This document shows positions 8,458-18,146 of a stretch of DNA of 54,395 nucleotides, in pieces. The stretch covers positions 1 to 54,395 of the forward strand of contig JAGSHD010000020.1 of the NCBI GenBank assembly GCA_023954715.1, read 5' to 3'. How positions within the stretch are numbered: position 1 is the first letter of the stretch; each line of letters opens with the position of its first letter. A program made the translations under genes and the position numbers. The DNA is from Candidatus Cloacimonadota bacterium. Its GTDB lineage: Bacteria; Muiribacteriota; UBA6191. The notes under the pieces were generated by a model, which made no database searches, was not told the origin of the DNA, and saw only the letters and a program-made list of their open reading frames with translations.

Positions 8458-10941
8458 ATGGCAAAAGAAGATAAAGATAAATTAGAAATAATTATAGATA
8501 GTGATGATATGGTAGACGATGAATTAGAAGATACTGAAGAATTCTTTTTATCTGATGATCATGAAGAAGATGAACTGCCAAGACGCGTCGAGAAAGTTTT
8601 CACTTTACCTGTACTACCACTGAGAGAGATCGTGGTCTTTCCTTATATGGTAATCCCACTTTTTGTAGGGCGTGCTCCTTCATTAAAGGCCATTGATAAA
8701 TCACTCGATGGTAACAGAGAAATACTTTTAGTCTCCCAAAAAGATGCAAAAGTTGATAATCCTAAAGCAAAAGATTTACATGATGTAGGTACAATTGCTG
8801 AGATAATGCAGCCTTTAAAATTACCTGATGGAATTGTTAAAATTTTGGTAGAAGGTACTTCAAGAGCAAAAGTTTTTGAATACACCAAAGAAGAAGGATG
8901 CTTAGTTGCTAAAGTAGAAGAGTTTGAAGATCTTGAAGAAAAGAATCTACGAACTCAAGCACTCATGAGAAACTCTATTTCACAATTTGAGCAATATATT
9001 AAGTTAAATAAAAATGTTCCTATCGAGATTATTAATGTGATTAATAGCGTTGAGTCTCCAGGACGTTTGGCAGATGTTATTGTTGCTCACCTTAAGTTAA
9101 AAGTAAGTGATAAACAAGAAGTTCTAGAAGCATTTAATGCCGAAGAGCGCTTAGCTATGCTTTGTGATATTTTAAACAGAGAAATTGAGATTTTAAATAT
9201 TGAAAAAAGAATCCGTGGACGAGTCCGAAAGCAAATGGAGCAAGTTCAAAAAGAATATTACTTAAGAGAGCAAATCAAGGCGATTCAAAAAGAGCTTGGT
9301 GAAAACGATGAAGTAGCTGCTGAAGTTCGTGATTTAAAAGAAGCACTAGAAAAAGCTAAATTACCAAAAGATGTAAAAGAAAAGGCTTTTAAAGAGTTAG
9401 ATAAATTTTCAAAAATGAGTCAATCATCCGCTGAGAGTGGAGTGATTCGAAATTATTTAGAGGTTTTATCAGAACTTCCTTGGTCTAAAAAGTCAAAGGA
9501 TAGATTAGATGCAATTAAGGCTCAGGAGATTTTAGATAAAGATCACTTTGGTCTAGAAAAAGTAAAAGAGCGTATCATAGAGTTTATGGCTGTTTGTCAG
9601 CTAAAAAAATCTATCAAAGGGCCGATTTTATGTTTAGTAGGACCTCCTGGAGTTGGTAAGACTTCATTAGCAAAATCGATTGCTGAAGCCATGGGTCGTA
9701 AATTTGCTAGAATCTCCCTTGGTGGAGTTCGGGACGAAGCTGAAATCAGAGGGCATAGACGTACTTATATTGGAGCATTACCAGGTAGAATTATTCAAAC
9801 TCTAAGAGAAGTAGGAACCAAAAACCCATTAATTCTTTTAGATGAAATTGATAAAACAAGTTCTGATTTTAAAGGGGATCCATCCTCGGCTTTATTAGAA
9901 GTTTTAGATCCAGAGCAAAATATCAATTTTACAGATCATTATATATCTGTACCATTTGATTTATCGAGTGTCTTGTTTTTAACAACAGCCAATCATATTC
10001 AAGGAATACCTGGGCCATTAATGGACAGAATGGAAGTAATCAACTTGAGTGGTTACACACAAGAAGAGAAAACAGAGATTGCAGATAGATATTTAGTTCC
10101 TAAGCAAATTAAAGAGAATGGCTTAACAGAAAAGCATTTGGATATAGATAAAAAAGCTTTGGTAGAAGTGATTCGATGTTATACAAAAGAGGCTGGGGTA
10201 CGTACTTTAGAGCGTACAGTAGGTTCATTGTGTCGTAAAGTGGCAAAAGAGTTTGTTATCGATCCAAAAAAGAAGAAAGTAAAGCTATCTGAGAAGCATA
10301 TCAAAAAATATCTTGGAGCAAGAAAGATATTACCCGATGAGCAGAGTGAAGATCATCAAGTTGGTGTTGTAACTGGTTTGGCGGTAACTTCTCTTGGTGG
10401 CTGTACACTTCCTATTGAGGTGGAGACATTAGAGGGCTCCGGAAAAGTAATCATTACTGGTAACTTAGGTGATGTTATGAAAGAGTCCTGTCAAGCAGCA
10501 GTTTCTTATGTACGTAAGCACCGAGATGTCTTTAAGATAAATAAAGATTTTTATAAAAAATTGGATATCCATATTCATGCCCCGGAAGCAGCAGTCCCAA
10601 AAGATGGACCGTCTGCTGGAATTACAATCGCTACGGGAGTGGTCTCAGCTCTAACTAATATTGAGGTTAGAAAAGATGTAGCCATGACGGGTGAAATTTC
10701 TTTAAAGGGACGAGTAATGCCTATTGGAGGACTAAAAGAAAAGTCCTTAGCGGCTTACAGAGTTGGTATTAAAGATATAATTGTGTGTAAAGAAAATGAA
10801 AAGGATATTGAAGAGATTCCTAAAGAGATTCAAAAGCAGATAAACTTTCATATCGTTAGGACTTTTTCAGAAGTGTTGTCTGTTGCTTTAGTTCACAACG
10901 ATTACGGTAAAAAAACAGCAAAATCTAAGAGTAAATCATAG
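8458..10941 (+). CDS. lon: ATP-dependent protease Lon
   Basis: 827 residues from the ATG at 8458, preceded by GAGGGAG; this start gives MAKEDKDK. An acidic ~40-residue N-terminal tail precedes the Lon substrate-binding domain (FTLPVLPLREIVVFP). The AAA+ module has Walker A GPPGVGKTS near residue 395 and Walker B LILLDEIDK. The protease domain has the Ser/Lys dyad: Ser719 in PKDGPSAG and Lys762 in GGLKEKS, spaced 43 residues as in E. coli Lon. It is a soluble homohexamer degrading misfolded and regulatory proteins. It is slightly longer than typical (about 780-810) because of the acidic tail. The yicC gene follows 20 bp downstream, and the spacing of the next genes suggests a long operon. Confidence 0.97.
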   Translation: MAKEDKDKLEIIIDSDDMVDDELEDTEEFFLSDDHEEDELPRRVEKVFTLPVLPLREIVVFPYMVIPLFVGRAPSLKAIDKSLDGNREILLVSQKDAKVDNPKAKDLHDVGTIAEIMQPLKLPDGIVKILVEGTSRAKVFEYTKEEGCLVAKVEEFEDLEEKNLRTQALMRNSISQFEQYIKLNKNVPIEIINVINSVESPGRLADVIVAHLKLKVSDKQEVLEAFNAEERLAMLCDILNREIEILNIEKRIRGRVRKQMEQVQKEYYLREQIKAIQKELGENDEVAAEVRDLKEALEKAKLPKDVKEKAFKELDKFSKMSQSSAESGVIRNYLEVLSELPWSKKSKDRLDAIKAQEILDKDHFGLEKVKERIIEFMAVCQLKKSIKGPILCLVGPPGVGKTSLAKSIAEAMGRKFARISLGGVRDEAEIRGHRRTYIGALPGRIIQTLREVGTKNPLILLDEIDKTSSDFKGDPSSALLEVLDPEQNINFTDHYISVPFDLSSVLFLTTANHIQGIPGPLMDRMEVINLSGYTQEEKTEIADRYLVPKQIKENGLTEKHLDIDKKALVEVIRCYTKEAGVRTLERTVGSLCRKVAKEFVIDPKKKKVKLSEKHIKKYLGARKILPDEQSEDHQVGVVTGLAVTSLGGCTLPIEVETLEGSGKVIITGNLGDVMKESCQAAVSYVRKHRDVFKINKDFYKKLDIHIHAPEAAVPKDGPSAGITIATGVVSALTNIEVRKDVAMTGEISLKGRVMPIGGLKEKSLAAYRVGIKDIIVCKENEKDIEEIPKEIQKQINFHIVRTFSEVLSVALVHNDYGKKTAKSKSKS

Positions 10942-10961
10942 AGTCTGAACGGGAGATTTAA

Positions 10962-11837
10962 ATGTCACAGTCTATGACTGGCTTCGCAAGTAAACAATTT
11001 TACTTTGGTGAAGTATTAGTTCAGCTTGAAATTAAGTCTGTAAATCATCGCTTTTGTGAAATGCAAATAAATCTTCCTTTTTTATCAATGGAAGTAGAAA
11101 ACGCGATCAAGAAAATCATCTCAAAAAAAGTGCATCGAGGAAAGGTGTACTTTAGTTTAAGGGGTGACTTTTCACTCTTGGGTGGTGGGATTGACTTTAA
11201 TCCATCCGTAGTTGATGCTTATCTATCAACCATGGGAACCTTAGGTGAGGTTATTGGCACAAAAGACAAACCAAGTGTCATTGAATTGCTTCAATTACCA
11301 GGAGTAATGATAGAAAAGCAAGATCAATCTTGGCATAGTGATTTACTTGTCTCATGTGTTGAGCCACTAGATGGCTTACTAAATGATTTTATAGAGTCTA
11401 GAGTACAAGAGGGGCTTTTTTTAGAGAATGAAATATCTGATTATTTAGAAAAGATGCAATCGCAGTTAAACTTTATAGATCAGTCTCGCAATGAGATTAA
11501 AGCAGAGCAATATTCAAAGTTAGATTTAAAAATTAAAGAGTTTTTAAAAACATCAGATCTTGATCAAGCTAGGTTGCACACAGAGGTTGCGTATCTGTTA
11601 GAAAAAGCTGACATCGAAGAAGAAATCGTTCGTTTAAACTCTCACATTACAGCTTGTAGCGGGTTACTTAAAAAAGATGAAGAAAGTGGTAAGAAGCTAA
11701 ACTTTATCTGCCAAGAAATGAATCGTGAAATAAATACAATAGGCTCTAAATCTCAAAAAATTGACATCGTAACATCTGTTATTGAGATGAAATCACTTTT
11801 AGAAAAAATTAGAGAACAGATTCAAAATATACAATAG
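10962..11837 (+). CDS. yicC: YicC family endoribonuclease-like protein
   Basis: 291 residues, the usual length. It starts [10 protein letters not shown] with the family's conserved MTGF motif, then EIKSVNHRF near residue 24, and ends with the typical C-terminal [13 protein letters not shown] / [15 protein letters not shown] motif. E. coli YicC acts as an endoribonuclease that promotes decay of the small RNA RyhB. The gene starts 20 bp after lon and is followed 8 bp later by remA. In many bacteria yicC lies directly before remA-gmk-rpoZ, as here. Confidence 0.93.
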   Translation: MSQSMTGFASKQFYFGEVLVQLEIKSVNHRFCEMQINLPFLSMEVENAIKKIISKKVHRGKVYFSLRGDFSLLGGGIDFNPSVVDAYLSTMGTLGEVIGTKDKPSVIELLQLPGVMIEKQDQSWHSDLLVSCVEPLDGLLNDFIESRVQEGLFLENEISDYLEKMQSQLNFIDQSRNEIKAEQYSKLDLKIKEFLKTSDLDQARLHTEVAYLLEKADIEEEIVRLNSHITACSGLLKKDEESGKKLNFICQEMNREINTIGSKSQKIDIVTSVIEMKSLLEKIREQIQNIQ

Positions 11838-11845
11838 GAGTATAT

Positions 11846-12142
11846 ATGAGATTAAAACTACTTAATACAGGGTTTGGAAATTTCGTAATAGCAAATAGAA
11901 TTATTAGCGTAGTTTCCCCTGGTTCTGCTCCAGTTAAACGGATAAAGGAGATTGCTAAGGATAAGGGGCGCTTAGTTGATGCTACTTATGGAAGAAAAAC
12001 TCGCGCTATTATTGTGATGGACTCCGAGCATGTCATTTTGTCGGCAATAAATCCAGAGACTATAGCCTCTCGATTGATTTCTAAAGAAGAAGAGCTAGAG
12101 CGTTTGGCACTAAATGATGATGACATTGATGTGGAGGACTAG
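11846..12142 (+). CDS. remA: RemA/DUF370 family DNA-binding regulator
   Basis: 98 residues. N-terminal [18 protein letters not shown], then [11 protein letters not shown] and [16 protein letters not shown] are the conserved blocks of the DUF370 family. In Bacillus subtilis RemA is a ring-forming DNA-binding activator of biofilm matrix genes. The C-terminus is acidic ([10 protein letters not shown]) and contains the Shine-Dalgarno GGAGG for gmk. A GGAG lies just before its own ATG. Sitting between yicC and gmk is its normal position in both Firmicutes and many deltaproteobacteria. The target genes in this organism are unknown. Confidence 0.9.
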   Translation: MRLKLLNTGFGNFVIANRIISVVSPGSAPVKRIKEIAKDKGRLVDATYGRKTRAIIVMDSEHVILSAINPETIASRLISKEEELERLALNDDDIDVED

Positions 12143-12144
12143 TT

Positions 12145-12774
12145 GTGAGAGATCTTGGCGTTGTAATGGTAGTATCAGGACCATCAGGTTCTGGTAAATC
12201 CACTATTTGTGGACATATATTAGAAGATAATAAAGAAGACTTTGGTCTAGTTGTATCCCATACTTCAAGAGCCCCTCGTGAAGGTGAGATAGATGGAGTA
12301 CATTATCACTTCATCTCACCTGAAAAATTTTTAGAAAACAAATCTAATGGTTTGTATTTAGAATGGGCAGAAGTACATGGTAATTATTATGGTACTCCGG
12401 GTGATCAGGTAGAAAAGTTTGTAGACATGCAAAAAAATGTCATACTAGAGATCGATGTACAAGGTGGTTTACAAGTTAAAGCAAAATTACCAAAATCTGT
12501 ATTGATCTTTGTTTCTCCACCATCATATGAAACCCTTGAAAGTAGACTACGAGGCAGAAAGACAGATGATGAAGAAGTCATAAAAAAACGCCTTGAAAAT
12601 GCGGTTGGTGAGATGCATAAAAGTAGTCAATATGATTACTTTGTAGTAAATGATGAGCTACAAAAAGCTATAGATAGTATTATTTTAATTGGAGAAAGTG
12701 AAAGAAAACGTGTTCCTCGCTTGAACCTAAACGAAATTTTTGATAGTATGCGATTTCCAAAATTTCAAAAGTGA
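12145..12774 (+). CDS. gmk: Guanylate kinase
   Basis: 209 residues, with a GTG start at 12145, seven bases after GGAGG inside the end of remA. The P-loop is SGPSGSGKST at residues 11-20. The GMP-binding region has SHTSRAPREGEIDGVHYHF, and EIDVQGGLQVK follows. It phosphorylates GMP to GDP with ATP in the cytoplasm. It is part of the yicC-remA-gmk-rpoZ cluster, and rpoZ begins 10 bp downstream. Confidence 0.96.
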   Translation: MRDLGVVMVVSGPSGSGKSTICGHILEDNKEDFGLVVSHTSRAPREGEIDGVHYHFISPEKFLENKSNGLYLEWAEVHGNYYGTPGDQVEKFVDMQKNVILEIDVQGGLQVKAKLPKSVLIFVSPPSYETLESRLRGRKTDDEEVIKKRLENAVGEMHKSSQYDYFVVNDELQKAIDSIILIGESERKRVPRLNLNEIFDSMRFPKFQK

Positions 12775-12784
12775 AGGAATAAAT

Positions 12785-13039
12785 ATGATCATATTTGATA
12801 TTGATAAGGTTCAAAAAGAGTTAGACGGAAAGTTTAACTTATCTCATCTAATCGTTAATCGAGTAAAAAAACTTAAGGCTGGAGTAGAGTCTAAAGTTGA
12901 AAGAAAGATGAGAGAAAAGGAAATTATTCTTGCAATTAGAGAAATTGATTCTGGTGAATTAGTTTATGCTAGAGATGAAGGAACAACAAGAAACGCTCAA
13001 GTTGAGTTGTCTGATTCTGTTATCATCGAAGATAACTAG
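12785..13039 (+). CDS. rpoZ: RNA polymerase omega subunit
   Basis: 84 residues from the ATG at 12785, preceded by GAAGGA; a longer reading from 12740 would overlap gmk and is not needed. Residues 13-46 (FNLSHLIVNRVKKLKAG.., EKEIILAIREIDSGEL) match the omega family, including the conserved VNRVKKLKAG-type helix (vA.RA..L in others). Omega assists folding and assembly of the beta-prime subunit and, in many proteobacteria, forms part of a ppGpp site. Its position between gmk and priA supports the assignment despite the small size. Confidence 0.85.
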   Translation: MIIFDIDKVQKELDGKFNLSHLIVNRVKKLKAGVESKVERKMREKEIILAIREIDSGELVYARDEGTTRNAQVELSDSVIIEDN

Positions 13040-13041
13040 AC

Positions 13042-15218
13042 ATGATTGCAGAGGTATTAATTCCTCGACCTGTTTATCAGGCCTATACTTATAAAATACC
13101 TAAAGCTTACCAAGAGATTGTTAGAAGTGGTCTTCGTGTAGAGGTTCCATTTGGAAATAGCCAAGCCATTGGCTTGGTTTCTAAAGTAACACAAAGCGAT
13201 GACGACTCTATCAAGTTGAAAGAGATCTCTTCAATTTTTGAAGATATTAATTTTGTAGATCAAGATCAGATTGATATGATCCATTGGATGAGCAATTATT
13301 ATATGATGCCCCTCGGTGAGGTGGCATCTCTTTTTTTGCCTAAGTATTTTCAAAAGGTAAAAGAAGTTTATTCTTTAGCCTACCCTATTGATCAGCTGTT
13401 AGAGTTGATCCCTAAGCGACGAAAGGTGCTAAGGCAAGCACTTATACGTCTCTCTTTAAGTAATAAAAGCCGGCTAAATAGAGATCAACTACAAACTTTT
13501 GGTTTGAGTAAAGCTCTTAGTCGAGAGTGTATTAAAAATGAGTGGTTAGAGCCAAGTGCGGACTACCTTAGTTGTTCAGACAATTTTGAAGCTTTAAAAA
13601 AAAAAGCAATTTTCCTAAACTAAATTCTCAGCAAAGCATAGCACTACAAGAGATTATATCTCAAAAAGATAAGCTGTCCTACCTTCATGGTATTACTGGA
13701 TCTGGTAAAACAGAAGTTTATTTAAATCTAGTATTACAAGAGCTTGAAAAAGGTAATGGGGTAATATTTTTGGTTCCCGAGATAGCATTAACTCCACAAA
13801 TGGAAAAACAGTTTTTTGATCGTTTCGGTGACTTGTTAGCTTTGCATCATTCCAAACTGACTAATAAAGAAAAGTACAATAACTGGCTTGATTTGGTTTC
13901 AGGTAAAAAGAGAGTTGTTTTGGGAGCTAGATCTGCTATTTTTACTCCTGTACAAAACTTGTCCTTAGTTATCGTAGATGAAGAAGGAGAGTCTTCATAT
14001 AAGCAAGATACCAGTCCATTATACGATACACGAGTTTTATGTGAATATTTACAAAACTCTCGTGGGATCAAGGTAGTTTTTGGTTCTGCCACTCCAAGTT
14101 TAAGAAGCTTTTATAAGATACACGATCAACAGTTTGCTTATCACCCCATGAAAGTTCGTTTTAATAAAAAAACTTTACCAGAGTTCCATGTGGTTAATTT
14201 AAAATCCGAGTTTCACAATAAAAACAAATCAATTTTTTCAAAAGAACTTCATGCCAAAATGAGCAAAGAGTTAGCTTTAGGGAATCAAGTGATTCTGTTT
14301 GTAAGTAGAAGAGGGCACTCAAGTTTTGTCATGTGTAGGAGTTGTTCTGAGGTTTTAGAGTGCAAAAACTGCGATGTTTCCTTAACGTATCATGATTCAA
14401 AGCGATTGCACTGTCACTATTGTGACTACCAGATTGTTATGCCACAAGTTTGCCCTACTTGCCAATCAACAGCAATTAAGTACTTTGGTTTAGGGACGCA
14501 AAAGGTAGAAGAGTTTTTTAAAAAAGAGTTTCCTCATATAAAATATGCTCGACTTGATACGGATGTTACTCGATACAAGGGTGCACTAGAGTCTGTATTA
14601 AAAGATATGGGTGATAAAAAGATTCAGGTTTTAATCGGGACTCAAATGATTGCTAAAGGCTTGGATTTTGAGGATGTTACTCTAACAGCTATATTAAACC
14701 CAGATAGTATGGTCAAAATGGGTGACTATTCAGCTAGAGAGAAAGCCTTTTCTTTGTTTATTCAAATTGCAGGGCGTGCTGGTAGAAGTGAAAAGGCAGG
14801 TAATGTAATATTGCAAACGTATACCCCTGAAAATGAAGTTTACAAATATTGTAAGCAATATGAAGTTGATGATTTTATGTCAGCGGAGTTACTTTCTAGA
14901 AAAGAGCTACAATTTCCTCCTTTTTATCACTTGATTCAGTTTTTATCTTCTAGTGAGGATGTAAAAATAGCAGAACAAAATATAGAAAAGTTTTATTTAG
15001 AGCTACAAAATAGTTTAAAAGATAATGTTGACTATATTTTATATCCACCGCAAAGCTCTCCTTTAGAAAAAATAGACCGCAGATATCGATTTCGAATTGT
15101 TTTAAAAACTCAATTAGACTCTTTAATCTGGAAAAATATTTTTGATTTGATTAAGAGGTATCGTTCTAAAAATAAGAGTAGGTTAAAAATTATAGTAGAT
15201 GCTGAAAACTTGTTGTAA
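13042..15218 (+). CDS. priA: Primosomal protein N' (PriA helicase), apparent -1 frameshift at 13596-13605
   Basis: The two halves are in different frames. 13042-13623 encodes the 3'-DNA-binding and winged-helix N-terminal region and stops at TAA 13621. From about 13600 the second frame continues without a gap (SNFPKLNSQQSIALQEIISQ), giving Walker A HGITGSGKTEVY, then VPEIALTPQM, DEEGESSYKQD, eight zinc-binding cysteines (14336-14470) and the helicase C-terminal lobe to 15218. Joined by a -1 shift, or by one extra A, it would be about 725 residues, normal for PriA. PriA reloads the replisome at stalled forks. The rest of the frame is intact, so this is a sequencing error, a fresh mutation or slippage-mediated expression. 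The motif normally read DEEH is DEEG here. Confidence 0.9.
13596..13605 (+). other. priA: A10 homopolymer at the priA frame junction
   Basis: Ten A residues in the context TTT-A10-GCA. The zero frame reads TTA AAA AAA AAA GCA and reaches a stop 15 bases later. Slipping back one base, or transcribing eleven As, joins the frame encoding the helicase domain. A tracts of this length support both transcriptional slippage and A-AAA-AAA ribosomal slippage. They are also common sites of sequencing indels. No convincing stimulatory hairpin was seen just downstream. Confidence 0.85.
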
Positions 15219-15500
15219 AAATTAGTTTCTTATAGCTATTTTTTGCAAGTTTTAGTGTAGTTTAAAATCGACTTCTCTTGTCTATTTTATTGACAAAGAG
15301 TATCTTTGTATCCGAATTGTTCATCAGTGTTGAAGAGATAATAGTTTATCTAGAGGTAAATGGTTTTCTACATAACAAGAAAGCCAATTTAGGATAAGTA
15401 TATATTGTTAATTATTGGTGTTAAATAATGACTTCGATTGGCCAGCAATTTAATTATTGGTCTAAATATACAACTTCAAATATTAGTACAAGGAGATAAA

Positions 15501-17204
15501 ATGGATTTACAAGGTAAAAGAGTGTTGATTCTTGGTGGTGCCGGATTAGTAGGAATGGCTGTAGCTAGAAAAATGATGGCTGAATCTCCTGCTGTATTGA
15601 TTATTTCTTCACTTTTTGAAGCAGAAGCGATTGAGGCTTGTGAAATTCTAAAAAAAGAGGCTCCTCATATTAAGTTTGAGTCAGCTTTTGGAAATGTGTT
15701 TGTTAGAAACGAGTTTAAATCTATGCCTTGGGGTGAAATCCTTGCAAATAGTACATCAAGAAACCAAATGATTCATGATAATTTAGATGATTTAGATCAA
15801 GAGATATTAAGTTCATCTTGTTTGTATCAAACAATCAAAGAGGCAGATCCTGCAGTTGTAGTTGATTGTATTAATACGGCAACAGCTGTTGCCTACCAAG
15901 ATATATATAAGTCTAATTACGAAGTTAGAAGTGAGATATCAAAGGTTCAGTCGGGTGAGTCAAACAATGAAAAACTAATAGATGATGTAGAAAAAATGAT
16001 GTGTACTTTGTATGTGCCTCAATTGATTCGGCATGTACAAATTTTTCATGAGGCTATGAAAGAAGCAAATACAAAATTATATCTAAAAATAGGTACATCT
16101 GGTACTGGAGGAATGGGTTTAAATATCCCATATACTCACAGTGAAGAAAAGCCTTCAAGAATGTTATTATCTAAATCATCTGTTGCTGGTGCTCATACCT
16201 TATTGTTGTTTTTAATGGCAAGAACACCGGGTGGACCAATCATTAAAGAGATTAAGCCTACAGCTGCCATAGCTTGGAAACAAATCGCTTATGGTGATGT
16301 AAAGAGAAAAGGTAAAAATGTTCAATTGTATGATTGTGAAGCATCTTCAGGAGTAAAGTTAGATGGTTCATTTAATATTGATGGATCTGATGAATGGGAC
16401 ACTTTAGATGGTCAGTTCATGAAATCTGTGTTTATTGATACTGGAGAAAATGGTATTTTTTCTGCCGGTGAATTTGAAGCGATCTCAAGTACAAAGCAAA
16501 TGGAGTTAGTAACACCAGAAGAAATAGCAGAAAGTGTTGTTTTTGAAATTCGTGGTGGTAACACGGGGAAAGACGTAGTAAACGCTCTAGATCACGCGAG
16601 TTTTGGCCCAACCTATCGAGCAGGGGTATTGCGAGAGAGAGCTTTAGATATTTTAAAAGAGCTAGAAGACGAGCATGATGTAAGTAGTGTTAGTTTTGAA
16701 TTGATAGGGCCATTGAGTTCTAAATTGCTCTTTGAAGCGGATTTATTTAAAAAGACTGTAAAGACTTATAAGAGTATTAAAGAGATTAGTGCCAAAGAGT
16801 TATCTCAACAATTGGCAACTTTAGTAAATAGCTCTCAAAAAATTAGAACAAATATTCTTTCTGTTGGTATTCCAATTTTAATGCCTGACGGTAAAACGCT
16901 GCTAAGGGGGCCTGAGGTTAAAGTTCCCCCTTACAAAGGCGAGAAAAATATCCCTATTACTGATGAGTCTATAGCTATCTGGAGTAAGGACGGTTGGGTT
17001 GATTTAAGAGAGTCCAATATGATTCTATGGAAACAAAGGATTACAGACTTGTTTGAGAGTCTTGAGGCTAAAAACTCACTGGATACAAGCTCTGCTGAAG
17101 TTAGAGATCATCGATATTGGTTTAAAGATGATGAAATCAATATCGGAAAACTAATCGGTTGGATTTTTGCTACTGAACATGATGGAGCAAGAATCAAAGG
17201 GTAA
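15501..17204 (+). CDS. NAD(P)-binding Rossmann-fold protein, SDR/epimerase-like, unknown substrate
   Basis: 567 residues from the ATG at 15501, preceded by AAGGAG; an upstream in-frame start at 15438 lacks a ribosome site. Residues 5-20 form a Rossmann nucleotide-binding turn (RVLILGGAGLVGMAVAR). Residues ~110-125 (DPAVVVDCINTATAVAY) resemble the epimerase segment that precedes the active site. Around 204-229 is IGTSGTGGMGLNIPYTHSEE, then LLSKSSVAGAHTLLLFLMA, which occupies the position of the SDR helix carrying YxxxK, but the Tyr is absent. The C-terminal ~250 residues are not recognised. It is about twice the size of an ordinary SDR. It stands alone, ended by a strong terminator at 17233. 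Confidence 0.6.
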   Translation: MDLQGKRVLILGGAGLVGMAVARKMMAESPAVLIISSLFEAEAIEACEILKKEAPHIKFESAFGNVFVRNEFKSMPWGEILANSTSRNQMIHDNLDDLDQEILSSSCLYQTIKEADPAVVVDCINTATAVAYQDIYKSNYEVRSEISKVQSGESNNEKLIDDVEKMMCTLYVPQLIRHVQIFHEAMKEANTKLYLKIGTSGTGGMGLNIPYTHSEEKPSRMLLSKSSVAGAHTLLLFLMARTPGGPIIKEIKPTAAIAWKQIAYGDVKRKGKNVQLYDCEASSGVKLDGSFNIDGSDEWDTLDGQFMKSVFIDTGENGIFSAGEFEAISSTKQMELVTPEEIAESVVFEIRGGNTGKDVVNALDHASFGPTYRAGVLRERALDILKELEDEHDVSSVSFELIGPLSSKLLFEADLFKKTVKTYKSIKEISAKELSQQLATLVNSSQKIRTNILSVGIPILMPDGKTLLRGPEVKVPPYKGEKNIPITDESIAIWSKDGWVDLRESNMILWKQRITDLFESLEAKNSLDTSSAEVRDHRYWFKDDEINIGKLIGWIFATEHDGARIKG

Positions 17205-17232
17205 TAATACTATTTGAAAAACTAAGACAATA

Positions 17233-17267
17233 TAGCCTTTCGTATATTTACGAAAGGCTATTTTTTT
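17233..17267 (+). terminator. Rho-independent terminator after the Rossmann-protein gene
   Basis: A perfect 12-bp stem, TAGCCTTTCGTA / TACGAAAGGCTA, with a TATT loop is followed by seven Ts. It sits 29 bp after the upstream stop and ends just before the ribosome site of the sirtuin gene (AAGG at 17268-17271), so the sirtuin may depend on read-through. Confidence 0.92.
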
Positions 17268-17276
17268 AAGGAAAAA

Positions 17277-18080
17277 ATGATAAATATTGATAGCTTTGAC
17301 AAAATATTGATCACTGCTGGTGCTGGTATGGGTGTTGATTCGGGGCTTCCAGATTTTCGTGGAGAAAAGGGCTTTTGGAAAGCTTATCCTTTATTGAAAA
17401 ATAAAAATTTATCCTTTGTTGACATGGCGAACCCTAGAGCATTTAAGCTTTTCCCAAAGTTGGCTTGGGGGTTTTATGGTCATCGATTGGCACTATATAG
17501 GCAAACAGAGCCTCATGCAGGATTTAAAATCTTGTTAGATTTGTGTAAAAAGAGTAGTGATTATTTTGTAGTGACATCTAATGTGGATGGACACTTTCAA
17601 AAGTCAGGATTTGTTGACTCATCTATTTATGAGGTTCATGGATCAATTAATTATTTACAGTGCACAAAGTGTTCTATAAATCCCTATAAAAATGAGCTAG
17701 ATTTATTAGTGGATATGAGTACTTTTCAATGTAGTCAACCACCAACCTGTAATTGTGGGGCTTTATTGAGACCAAATATACTTATGTTTGGAGATTTTGC
17801 TTGGGATGACTCCATCTTTTTCAAGCAAGAACAGCGATATAGGAGATTTCTATCTGAAATCACAGATAATGATCGTCTTTTAATAATTGAATTAGGAGCA
17901 GGCTTGTCAGTTCCAACAATTCAAATACAATCAAATTCTATTAATTCTAGGTTTAAAAACTCTTATTTAGTGAGGATCAATCCAAGAGACTTTGAAGTGA
18001 GTGGAGATAGATCAGAGTCTATTGTTTGTGGAGCTTTGGATGGGCTAAATAGGCTACTACAAGCAAATGAAGGTCTATAA
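17277..18080 (+). CDS. Sir2 family NAD-dependent protein deacylase (sirtuin)
   Basis: 267 residues. The NAD-binding motif GAGMGVDSGLPDFRG is at 15-29, and TSNVDGHF at 100-107 corresponds to the family's TQNID. The catalytic His is His121 in EVHGS. Zinc ligands are Cys129/Cys132 and Cys158/Cys160; the second pair is spaced CxC rather than the usual CxxC. LRPNILMFGD follows as in sirtuins. It removes acyl groups from lysines using NAD+. The ATG is preceded by AAGG immediately after the terminator T-tract. The gene stands alone; its substrates cannot be predicted from the neighbours. Confidence 0.9.
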   Translation: MINIDSFDKILITAGAGMGVDSGLPDFRGEKGFWKAYPLLKNKNLSFVDMANPRAFKLFPKLAWGFYGHRLALYRQTEPHAGFKILLDLCKKSSDYFVVTSNVDGHFQKSGFVDSSIYEVHGSINYLQCTKCSINPYKNELDLLVDMSTFQCSQPPTCNCGALLRPNILMFGDFAWDDSIFFKQEQRYRRFLSEITDNDRLLIIELGAGLSVPTIQIQSNSINSRFKNSYLVRINPRDFEVSGDRSESIVCGALDGLNRLLQANEGL

Positions 18081-18101
18081 ATTTGGCTTTTGATGAATAA
18101 A

Positions 18102-18133
18102 AAAAAGAGCCCCATAAAAATGGGGCTCTTTTG
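18102..18133. terminator. Bidirectional terminator between sirtuin and cassette 1
   Basis: The stem AAAAGAGCCCCAT / ATGGGGCTCTTTT closes an AAAA loop. It has T-rich flanks on both strands, so it can end both the sirtuin (+) and cassette 1 (-) transcripts, which converge here. Confidence 0.92.
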
Positions 18134-18146
18134 ACTTCAGAGGTAA

